In this document: piece after piece, positions 57,015 to 64,000 of the stretch
How the letters are laid out: each line of letters begins with the position of its first letter
How positions within the stretch are numbered: the first letter of the stretch is position 1
Origin: a virus
Length of the DNA: 64,000 nucleotides
Virus record (IMG/VR): IMGVR_UViG_3300007723_000001
Location: 1-64,000 of that record
Direction: 5' to 3' (one strand)
Notes under the pieces: model-generated
Told to the model about the DNA's origin: nothing
Seen by the model: the letters and a program-made list of their open reading frames with translations, nothing else
The model's database searches: none
Made by a program: the position numbers and the translations under genes

Positions 57015-60000
57015 ATGAACATGCCAATACCCCGCGTTCAGTTTATTGAACAAAATGAGGGGTTTTCACCAGTTAGACCTACAGTTACTAATAGAATAGG
57101 AATCATTGGTCCTTTCAGTAGAGGACCTGCCAATAGACTGAGATTAATATCAGGCTATACTGATTTCGCAAATACTTATGGTTCAGATGGAGCAATAGGC
57201 TCATTAGCGTTTCAATCAGCTTGGGATCAAGGAGCCCGAGACTTTGGCTGTCTAAGAATATTAGGTAGAGGTAAATCAGCCGTAGGTAAAATAGATTTCA
57301 GTGGCTACTCTTCTAAAAAGAACGATATGATCTTTTTAATGAAGTTTATAGGGCCCGCTACTAAAAGATCTGAAAGAGCTTTAAGGTCTAACATAATGAC
57401 CAGTGGGGATTTTACTGATGGTAATAGTGGTAGATTTTGGTTTAAGGTTGATAAGGTCGATGATGATGATTTTATATATATAAGATATGTATTTATTGCT
57501 GATGGTCAAGAAGGACTTATAAATTGGAATCCTGTTACTAGAGATCCGAACAGTATAGCTTTAGACTCAACTTTCCCTTCAACTTTAGCTAATAAAGTTT
57601 TAGCAGAAGCATCACAACAAAGTTCTATATCTACATCTGTACTTCAAATAGTAGGTGCAGAGAAACGGAATTTTGCGAATGGTTGTCTTGAATTACCTAA
57701 ACCCGGTGAAGCCTGTACAGCAGCAATAGTGCAAGGATGGAGAGTTATAGTAGAAGCTGGTTCTATGCGTTGGACATATCATATAGACAACGCAGGTCAA
57801 AATATAAGATTTGATGCATCTAATAGTGGCTATATAGGTACTATTCCTATCACAGTCCCAGGTACAACTCAAGGTAATGATTCTTACAACACTGCCATAT
57901 GGGGTCAAGAGATCACTATAACTACTACAGGAGTAACAAATAGTAAAGATGCAGTCTTAGCAACAGCTACTACTTCGGGAGTTATATACCCTTCAGTATT
58001 TCATGTAGAAGATTATTTTGTAGTAAATAAATCTGATACAGGGGTACCCTTTGCTGTTGATAAAGGAGTATTCTTAACGTTTGATACCTTAAATACTGGA
58101 GATGGTGTTGATCTATCTCCTGGAGATATATGGTCAGTAAGAATATTGAGTAAAGAATATACTATACCTATTCATGAAGAAGCTGTCCCTAGTCAAGTAG
58201 TAACAGCATTTGCATCAGTAATGTCTGGAGAAGATCCTGTGGGTGAAATAAAAAGAAATGAAACTGATACAGGATTATTATTTGAGTTAGAACCAGAATG
58301 GGTAGGTATAGAAGGTAATAACTGGAATTACTATTTAGATCTTGCTGAGCCAGATGGTGAAGTAGTATGCGAAGGATCCTTCTTTAGTGGTGAAAGATAC
58401 ATACAAGTCCCTATAAGATTTGCGACTTATATACAAGAGGGGGCTCAAGTAACCACATTAGAAAAGCCTGGCATATACGGTGTATATAATATATCTAATC
58501 CTTTCGATCCTTTATCTCCTACGTCCAATCCTAATAAGCCAGTAATTTCTTCTAATACAAAAGTTGTAAGAGTAGAAGCACCAATAACTGGTGGGGGTAT
58601 GGCAGTAATATGGTTAGATAAACCTATAGAAATGGACTTTGATAGTATAGCGGTATTTCACTTTGCTAATCCATTAGGATTATCTATGACGCATTACACT
58701 CAACATCAAGCTACATTTATGCAGGGAGGTGAAGATCCACCTAGAAGAGCCACTAGAACTCTCTATACTTTAGGTGGGGTTGGTTTAATACAATTGTTTG
58801 CTAACAGTGAGGGGCAATGGGGTAATCAATTGAGGATAGGTGTGTACCCCGAAAGCAGTAGGACTATAAGAATTACTATAAGGGATCTAGATTCTGATAA
58901 TTACGATCCACCATTACAAGATGAAGTATTTGTAATCTCTTTAGATCAAACAGATGATAATGGAGTTCTAACTCAACTAAATGCTTCTAAATTTATTAGA
59001 GGTATATTCATTCCTAAGGCTAGAAACCCATCGTTCAATATAAAGTACTTAACGATGAGTCCTATGAGATTAGCTCCTTCTGATCAGAATATAATTGACC
59101 CTGAAGATCCAGCCTATCCCGATAACTACGGTCCTGAATATATGTCTAGTTTTTCTTTAGAAGACGGATATGATGGACCTCCACTAAATGCAGAGGATTA
59201 CATCTCGGGTTTAAATTTGATAAAAGATGAACCCATACATATGATTACCACTCCCGGCTTATATAATAGTAGGGAAGTAAAAGCTCAGATGTTAGCACAG
59301 GCAAAGTCAGCTACGGAGATAGAAGGTATGAGAATAGCTATCTTAAATGCTAGACCTGGATTAACTCCCGAAGCTTCTCATAATGAAACTTTCGGATTTG
59401 ATTCTCCACATGGTGTAATGGTAGCTGGTTGGGGAACATATATGGGAAGAGTAGGTGCGCCTAGAGGAGGTCAAAGTCCTGATGCCTATCTAGCAGGAAA
59501 ATTAGCAGCTACTCCTTACTTTATAGGACCTAATGCTAAGACTAGTGCAGGAGCTGTATTTGGAGTTGCGGAATTAGATACTATGCCTCATTCTAGTAAA
59601 GGTAAATTGCAAAGGTTTACTGATGCCAGATTGGAAGTTTTACATTTAGATAGAATACTTAATAGATTTAGCTTCTTAAATGGTAGGACCTTATCTACTG
59701 ATACTCAATGGGATAAAGTTAGTTACAGAAGAACCTTTAATGTTATAAGGACTGACTTGTCTAAAGTAATGTATCCTTATTTGAGCGAACCAAATACTCC
59801 TAGAAATCATACGAGAATGGCCTCAGCTATAGATGCCTACATGAGTCAAAGGAAAAGGAATGGTCAAATAAGTAGTGCCACTAATGCCTCTGTAAATAGT
59901 CCTAATCCAGCATCTGGTCTTGTTGAAATAAGAGTTAGTATCATTCCTATTTATGCTATGGATTATATAGATATCTACTTAATAAGAGATGATATAGGCT

Positions 60001-60023
60001 CACCCACTAGACCTTTAGTTTAG
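57015..60023 (+). CDS. Tail sheath protein
   Basis: 1,002 residues. N-terminus RVQFIEQNEGFSPVRPT, then NRIGIIGPFSRGPANRL and ISGYTDFANTYGSDGAIG followed by AFQSAWDQGARDFG is the usual sheath start. The C-terminal domain around residues 865-945 (LEVLHLDRILNRFSFLNGRT, then VSYRRTFNVIRTDLSKVMYP and ASAIDAYMSQRKRNGQI) is the conserved sheath polymerisation domain. Most sheaths are 400-700 residues; here the middle (about 150-700) carries inserted beta-rich domains, which probably decorate the sheath surface. The gene begins the tail-tube block and contracts on host contact. The start could be ATG 57015 or the second ATG at 57021. Confidence 0.9.
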   Translation: MNMPIPRVQFIEQNEGFSPVRPTVTNRIGIIGPFSRGPANRLRLISGYTDFANTYGSDGAIGSLAFQSAWDQGARDFGCLRILGRGKSAVGKIDFSGYSSKKNDMIFLMKFIGPATKRSERALRSNIMTSGDFTDGNSGRFWFKVDKVDDDDFIYIRYVFIADGQEGLINWNPVTRDPNSIALDSTFPSTLANKVLAEASQQSSISTSVLQIVGAEKRNFANGCLELPKPGEACTAAIVQGWRVIVEAGSMRWTYHIDNAGQNIRFDASNSGYIGTIPITVPGTTQGNDSYNTAIWGQEITITTTGVTNSKDAVLATATTSGVIYPSVFHVEDYFVVNKSDTGVPFAVDKGVFLTFDTLNTGDGVDLSPGDIWSVRILSKEYTIPIHEEAVPSQVVTAFASVMSGEDPVGEIKRNETDTGLLFELEPEWVGIEGNNWNYYLDLAEPDGEVVCEGSFFSGERYIQVPIRFATYIQEGAQVTTLEKPGIYGVYNISNPFDPLSPTSNPNKPVISSNTKVVRVEAPITGGGMAVIWLDKPIEMDFDSIAVFHFANPLGLSMTHYTQHQATFMQGGEDPPRRATRTLYTLGGVGLIQLFANSEGQWGNQLRIGVYPESSRTIRITIRDLDSDNYDPPLQDEVFVISLDQTDDNGVLTQLNASKFIRGIFIPKARNPSFNIKYLTMSPMRLAPSDQNIIDPEDPAYPDNYGPEYMSSFSLEDGYDGPPLNAEDYISGLNLIKDEPIHMITTPGLYNSREVKAQMLAQAKSATEIEGMRIAILNARPGLTPEASHNETFGFDSPHGVMVAGWGTYMGRVGAPRGGQSPDAYLAGKLAATPYFIGPNAKTSAGAVFGVAELDTMPHSSKGKLQRFTDARLEVLHLDRILNRFSFLNGRTLSTDTQWDKVSYRRTFNVIRTDLSKVMYPYLSEPNTPRNHTRMASAIDAYMSQRKRNGQISSATNASVNSPNPASGLVEIRVSIIPIYAMDYIDIYLIRDDIGSPTRPLV

Positions 60024-60089
60024 AGAATTAATATATTGAAAGTTAGTAATGAAATACACACTCGCATTCACATTATCCTTGAGCTAACT

Positions 60090-60734
60090 ATGCCTTTTGA
60101 TTATTATACTTGGGTTAACGATAATTCTACTAATGAAAATACATGGTTTGGTGTATTTCAATCTTTAACTTTGTATATTAAAAATCCTAAAGAAATCCAT
60201 TTAGATTCTGTACAAACAAGTTCTACTACATTAAGCAATAAAGGTCGAATAGAATGGGTGTTAGAAACAGGAATGGTATATATGGGTTTTGTTGAAAGAA
60301 GCTTTGGAGTCTCTTGTATTAGAAAAGATATTTACCCTACTAAAGGTCCTAGATTTCAAATATCCTTTGATACAGCATTCACTCCTGATATCTTAATAAG
60401 CCCTACACTACAAGAAGTTAATGAAGACTCCTTAATTATTAGTTCTAATAAAAAGGATAGATTCAATAAACTAAGTTTTGAAGAACACTTCCTTTCTAAT
60501 TCCTTAGAATCTAACCTCTATAAACATCTTGACAATAACTCTAGAATTAAAGAGACAGGTAGGTATGATTTACTAAATGCTAAAGTAGATTGTTTATCTT
60601 TAGGATTAATGCCAGGTAGACGCGTAGCTGCTATCCGTTGGGAAGGAGTAGCAGAAGGAGTATGTTATCAAACAGAACCAATTCAAAAGTTCATTAGGAG
60701 TGAACAATCCAACAGTAAAATAACTACTAAATAG
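60090..60734 (+). CDS. Tail tube-like protein, paralogue 1
   Basis: 214 residues from the ATG at 60090 (MPFDYYTWVND). An upstream TTG at 60036 would add 18 residues but lacks a ribosome site and has no counterpart in the paralogue. The conserved core is TWFGVFQSLTLYI, VLETGMVYMGFVERSFGVSCIRKD, FQISFD, then GRYDLLNAKVDCLSLGLMPGRRVAAIRWEGVAEGVCYQTE. This beta-barrel pattern and position after the sheath fit a gp19-type tube subunit. A polar insertion with KKDR lies before the GRYD motif, different from paralogue 2. Confidence 0.78.
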   Translation: MPFDYYTWVNDNSTNENTWFGVFQSLTLYIKNPKEIHLDSVQTSSTTLSNKGRIEWVLETGMVYMGFVERSFGVSCIRKDIYPTKGPRFQISFDTAFTPDILISPTLQEVNEDSLIISSNKKDRFNKLSFEEHFLSNSLESNLYKHLDNNSRIKETGRYDLLNAKVDCLSLGLMPGRRVAAIRWEGVAEGVCYQTEPIQKFIRSEQSNSKITTK

Positions 60735-60857
60735 ATTTGGATTATTAATATCTAAATAACAAACAATTTATAGATTACATTGATTTTTGTATTTTAAGAG
60801 ATGATAAAAGTTCGTCTATTTAATCAATTAAAAAAATTATCAACAGTTTAATTAATT

Positions 60858-61679
60858 ATGCCTTTTGAAGTACCTGAACATCAAGATTCGTTATATTGTT
60901 CACCAGTTAATAATACTGGCTTAGACCCATTACAAGGTTTTGACTTCTTTGTATGGGTTCAAGATGTTTGTACTGGTAAAGTAGCGTGGTTTGGTTTATT
61001 CCAATCCCTAACTCTTTCTATAAGAGATGCTACTGAAACATATCTAGAACTAGGGCAAAGGATACCAATACATCTAAATGGTGAAATTCAAATAGCCTGG
61101 GTACTGGAACAAGGAATGGTCGACATGGGCTTTATTGAAAGAACCTTTGGAGTCTCTTGTATTAGAAGAGATATGTATATTACTAGAGGTCCTAGATTCC
61201 AAATATCCTTTGACGCACATGCCGCTGAATTGGAACAAGCAGCTGAGTATACTGCAGATGGTGTATTAGATAGAACTCAAGGAGACGCAACGGGTACTGG
61301 GTCAGGAGAACAAGGTGCAGGTTATAGATGGGGTGCAGATGAATATTTTACTTGGGATAGAGGAGAGTATGCTTCTTATGGAGATTCTGATAAACCTGCA
61401 AGACCAAGAGCTACTGGTAGATACGATGTATTAAGAGCTAAAGTTGACTCTTTATCTCTAGGATTAATGCCCGGTAGACGTGTAGCTGCTATCCGTTGGG
61501 AAGGGGTAGCAGAAGGGATATGTTATCAAACAGAAACAGTCCAGAGGTTTAAGAAAGAAAGACAAAACAAAAATGCTTCTGCTGGTGGATTTATTACTGG
61601 TAGTAACGGGGAGATTATAGGAACCCCTAGAGGCTCGGCTCCTTCACAAGCCAATAATGGGAACTTTGTATGGCAATAA
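60858..61679 (+). CDS. Tail tube-like protein, paralogue 2 (longest)
   Basis: 273 residues, sharing with paralogue 1 WFGLFQSLTLSIRDATE, VLEQGMVDMGFIERTFGVSCIRRD and the block ending GRRVAAIRWEGVAEGICYQTE. DNA in this last part is nearly identical to paralogue 1, indicating recent duplication or gene conversion. A Gly/Ala/Glu-rich insertion (about residues 125-180) and a Ser/Gly-rich C-terminal extension are unique to it. It is the best candidate for the main tube subunit. A 123-base gap upstream could hold a promoter. Confidence 0.78.
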   Translation: MPFEVPEHQDSLYCSPVNNTGLDPLQGFDFFVWVQDVCTGKVAWFGLFQSLTLSIRDATETYLELGQRIPIHLNGEIQIAWVLEQGMVDMGFIERTFGVSCIRRDMYITRGPRFQISFDAHAAELEQAAEYTADGVLDRTQGDATGTGSGEQGAGYRWGADEYFTWDRGEYASYGDSDKPARPRATGRYDVLRAKVDSLSLGLMPGRRVAAIRWEGVAEGICYQTETVQRFKKERQNKNASAGGFITGSNGEIIGTPRGSAPSQANNGNFVWQ

Positions 61680-61758
61680 AATTTCCATAATAAATATATA
61701 AATTTAAATACATTTTCTTTTAGCTCATTTATTGTATATTAATTATTACGTACATATA

Positions 61759-62286
61759 ATGAGCTATTTTAATATTCATATGAATAAACCATCTAATACC
61801 AACAATTATGATTTCGTAGTGTGGGAAGATAATCAAGATCAGATTAGACGATTCGGCTTCTTTGAAACCTTAGTCTTATCTGTAAGTGAAGTTAATGAGA
61901 ATGTTCATCCTGATAAGTTAGTTATTAATTGGGTACTAGAAAAAGGCATGATGGCTACAGATAAAGTTAAAGAGATATTGGATCTAGAAGAATTAGAATT
62001 AAATGAAAGTATTCTGGTAGAAGACCCAAATGAAATAAATTTTCAAATATCATTTGATTGTATAGATAATATATTAAAACCTGGTAATAAAGTTTTAAAA
62101 GGAAATCCAGGAAGATACGACATCATAGATTGTAGTATAAAATCTATGATTATACACAATGAGATAAGTGATAAATCCTTAAGGATAAAGGAAATAAAAG
62201 GCAGTTCTACTCAATATCTATTTACTGAAGGTAAAGATATTTCTTACATATTGAATCCTAGTAAGGTTAACGAACGTTACAATTAA
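61759..62286 (+). CDS. Tail tube-like protein, paralogue 3 (divergent)
   Basis: 175 residues from the ATG at 61759. A longer reading would need a TTG at 61732 and has no support; ATG 61780 is an alternative. Similar plan to paralogues 1 and 2: NYDFVVWEDNQDQIRRFGFFETLVLSV, VLEKGMM, FQISFD and GRYDIIDCSIKSM, but without the RRVAAIRWEG block. This fits a tube-fold protein specialised as an initiator, terminator or minor ring. Confidence 0.68.
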   Translation: MSYFNIHMNKPSNTNNYDFVVWEDNQDQIRRFGFFETLVLSVSEVNENVHPDKLVINWVLEKGMMATDKVKEILDLEELELNESILVEDPNEINFQISFDCIDNILKPGNKVLKGNPGRYDIIDCSIKSMIIHNEISDKSLRIKEIKGSSTQYLFTEGKDISYILNPSKVNERYN

Positions 62287-62341
62287 TTCAATAAATATTG
62301 ATAATCATATTATTCTTAGTAATCCACTCAAAGATATATAT

Positions 62342-62782
62342 ATGACTACTACAGTTTCAGTTCCAAAACCCCCGATAGTAGTAAGAGCCCAACAAGACAA
62401 TCCTATATTGCTATGGGTTCAAGTAAAATCTGACATAAAACTTCTAGGAGAATGTAAACGGCTAAATATATACGCTGAGAGTAAAAAGGAAACTAATGTT
62501 ATTGATATAGAAGTTAATGTCTTTAATATAGAATCAGATTGTAGACCATGGATAGAAGACAAAATATTAAAAGAGGGTCTCAAGTTTGAAATGTCTTTCA
62601 GTCCCTATCTTATATCTAATGAGGAGAAAGATAGAAATGTGGGTAGATACGATTTATTAAACTGTTCTATAGACTCACAAGTAGAAATATTTAAAGCAAT
62701 GAGTTGGGATTGTAAAGCGGAAGGTTTATGTTATCAAACTGAAAGTATGAATAGCTTTATGGATAGCCTAAGTTATTCTTAA
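62342..62782 (+). CDS. Tail tube-like protein, paralogue 4 (short)
   Basis: 146 residues. Keeps the skeleton PILLWVQVKSDIKLLGECKRLNIYA, FEMSFS, GRYDLLNCSIDSQ and the end SWDCKAEGLCYQTESM, aligned to AIRWEGVAEGICYQTE in paralogues 1 and 2. It has lost the VERxFGVSC part. Short tube-fold proteins cap or initiate tubes in other phages. Six bases separate its stop from the convergent pseudogene. Confidence 0.68.
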   Translation: MTTTVSVPKPPIVVRAQQDNPILLWVQVKSDIKLLGECKRLNIYAESKKETNVIDIEVNVFNIESDCRPWIEDKILKEGLKFEMSFSPYLISNEEKDRNVGRYDLLNCSIDSQVEIFKAMSWDCKAEGLCYQTESMNSFMDSLSYS

Positions 62783-62788
62783 TGCTAA

Positions 62789-63133
62789 TCAACTATAAAC
62801 TTCTTCATACTTAGACCACCAATAATCCAAATTATCATATTCTTTATGCGATTTCCTTCCAGACCAATTAGGAATAGTCATGATATTGTTTAGTATAAAA
62901 TCTTGACTAACTCCTGCTTTATTTAATACGGCGGCAGCGTAAGGTATTGGTACTATACACTCTTGAGGAATAACTTTATAAGGTTAGAAATCTAGTGTTT
63001 TAGAATCAACACATAAGTACTTATAGTTAGGATAGGAATTATTTGGATTTATAGTATTAGATCCAAATATGTCAGGACAAGTGTCAACATCCCTTGGATA
63101 GACTTTATTATGTGTATATATCTCTCTAAACAT
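62789..63133 (-). pseudogene. Paralogue of the following gene, broken by an in-frame TAA
   Basis: From ATG 63133 the frame runs 49 codons to TAA at 62984-62986, then continues 64 more codons to TGA at 62789-62791. Both halves align with the neighbouring 166-residue protein: CPDI, KYLCVDSKTLDF before the stop, and IPYAAAVLNKAGVSQDFILNNI after it (neighbour: KYLLIDPITYDV and IPRPLAACVLHNKGLSIDFIKRNI). The stop therefore interrupts one gene rather than separating two. A ribosome site AGGAG lies 6 bases before the ATG, overlapping the upstream gene's stop. It could be a true pseudogene, a sequencing error or a read-through gene. Confidence 0.8.
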
Positions 63134-63142
63134 TATTATCTC

Positions 63143-63643
63143 CTACGTTAGTTTGTCAATAGAAACTTTAGTCTGTTTATTACCTGCATTGAGACACATA
63201 GCCCAAAATAGTTCTAAATTATCTAAGTCTTCTGTAATATAAAAATCTTGAGAATTAATATTTTCCTCATAGGCTGATCTCAAAATATTCCTTTTAATAA
63301 AGTCTATAGAAAGTCCTTTATTATGTAAAACACAAGCAGCCAACGGTCTAGGTATAAATTGCATGTAGCTCTGATTACCTACAACTATAACATCATAAGT
63401 AATTGGATCAATAAGTAAATATTTATTTGCTGTTGCTTTGCTATTAACTTGATATTTTATATCGTCATGATTAAGAAGCGGGTGTATATCAGGACTATTC
63501 TCTAGAATAGCTTTATTATAATAGTCATCATAGTGCTCCCATACCTTATATCCTATAAACAGGTAGCCTCTCCTAACTACAGTGAAACTGTTATACCTTT
63601 GCGGTTCACGGTAATATTCCATTTCTACAGAATACTTCTTCAT
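63143..63643 (-). CDS. Small accessory protein, unknown, with a strong Shine-Dalgarno site
   Basis: 166 residues; no family recognised. It starts with a positively charged beta region (SVEMEYYREPQRYNSFTVVRRGYLFIGYKVWEHYDDY) and ends with helices. AAGGAG at 63652-63657 is 8 bases before the ATG, a canonical ribosome site of a kind nearly absent from the virion genes around it. It is followed immediately by the broken paralogue, with which it shares about half its length. The pair looks like a small cassette rather than part of the structural set. Confidence 0.7.
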   Translation of the reverse strand: MKKYSVEMEYYREPQRYNSFTVVRRGYLFIGYKVWEHYDDYYNKAILENSPDIHPLLNHDDIKYQVNSKATANKYLLIDPITYDVIVVGNQSYMQFIPRPLAACVLHNKGLSIDFIKRNILRSAYEENINSQDFYITEDLDNLELFWAMCLNAGNKQTKVSIDKLT

Positions 63644-63651
63644 AATTCATT

Positions 63652-63657
63652 CTCCTT
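63652..63657 (-). promoter_or_regulatory. Canonical Shine-Dalgarno AAGGAG
   Basis: Reads AAGGAG on the minus strand, 8 bases upstream of ATG 63643. It contrasts with the virion genes, almost none of which has such a site. Confidence 0.75.
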
Positions 63658-63782
63658 CTTCACGGTAAGTGCCATACACTTTTTTTATAATAATCAATAA
63701 AGTATGAATAGATAAAATTATAAGAATAGTTAATAAGATAAGCAGACAATAAATATAACAATCATCAATTAAATATTCATAA

Positions 63783-64000
63783 ATGAATCGTATAGCAGTA
63801 AAAATCCTAAAGTCCTTTCGTCACATTTATGGCAATAAGGATGTTCATTTAAAAGCAGGAGGAGTTTATTACTTAGATGTAGAGAAGCCAGAGGATAGAG
63901 ATGAGCTCATCTATATGATGAGTGGATCATTTCCTTACAGATTCTTCATATCAATTGAGATGAGTCCTCAATTGATGCAGATTCTGGCTGTATCTAAATT
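63783..64000 (+). CDS. Protein with shared N-terminal module (3' end outside window)
   Basis: 72 codons are visible from ATG 63783. They read like the start of the tail fibre at 26009: (K)ILKSFRHIYGNKD, then AGGVYYLDV, and SFPYRFFISIE against NFPYKNFISLE. The same module, more divergent, begins the gene at 19828. This predicts another fibre or virion-attached protein continuing to the right. No ribosome site is visible, as with other structural genes. Confidence 0.75.
   Translation, partial: MNRIAVKILKSFRHIYGNKDVHLKAGGVYYLDVEKPEDRDELIYMMSGSFPYRFFISIEMSPQLMQILAVSK

Noticed and set aside
60036-60089. TTG start adding 18 residues to tube paralogue 1
   Set aside because: The paralogue starts at the equivalent MPF, and the extension has no ribosome site or similarity.
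61732-61758. TTG start for tube paralogue 3
   Set aside because: An ATG follows nine codons later in frame and matches the paralogues' start region better.
1-64000. tRNA genes, CRISPR arrays, insertion sequences, integrase or attachment sites
   Set aside because: None was seen on either strand; repeats found are within coding linkers, fibre shafts or single hairpins.

Overview
The window is a structural (virion morphogenesis) region of a large contractile-tailed bacteriophage. The evidence is a recognisable tail sheath, several tail-tube-like proteins, gpJ-like and gp25-like baseplate proteins, a hub and spike, a portal, a protease-scaffold fusion and an HK97-type capsid protein. The DNA is visibly AT-rich. 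Genes are long, and strand blocks alternate. No terminase, replication, tRNA or integration gene is visible, so this is a slice of a bigger genome. Several peptidoglycan-degrading modules imply a bacterial host with murein; I cannot name it from the sequence.

Layout. (1) 1-10200, minus: one giant frame of at least 3,400 codons that runs off the left edge, with a phospholipase-D-like motif near its N-terminus. (2) 10381-13971, plus: a tail assembly chaperone pair joined by a very likely programmed -1 frameshift, the portal and a small fibre-like protein. (3) 13985-14497, minus: a SWIM zinc-finger protein. (4) 14730-23234, plus: protease/scaffold, major capsid protein, a cysteine-rich head-region protein and probable connector or completion proteins. 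(5) 23218-25867, minus: two unknown proteins and a LAGLIDADG-fold protein that has lost its catalytic acids. (6) 26009-36645, plus: tail fibre, baseplate hub, then a run of cell-wall enzymes (spike with VanY and serine SxxK domains, amidase, GH104+M23, lysozyme-like+M23). (7) 36642-56800, minus: a 12-gene, ~20 kb block dominated by baseplate-type genes, interrupted by a flavin-dependent oxidoreductase. (8) 57015-62782, plus: sheath and four tube-like paralogues. (9) 62789-63643, minus: two small paralogous genes with strong Shine-Dalgarno sites, one carrying an in-frame stop. (10) 63783-end, plus: start of another gene carrying an N-terminal module seen twice earlier.

How it works together: the portal, protease-scaffold and capsid genes build the head; sheath, tube paralogues and chaperone build the tail; the long minus block and the hub/spike build the baseplate. 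The wall-enzyme run would let the baseplate and spike open murein during entry or release. The strongest leads are the giant PLD-containing protein, the stack of seven wall-active modules in about 6 kb, the oxidoreductase inside the baseplate block, the catalytically stripped LAGLIDADG protein, and the frameshift site.
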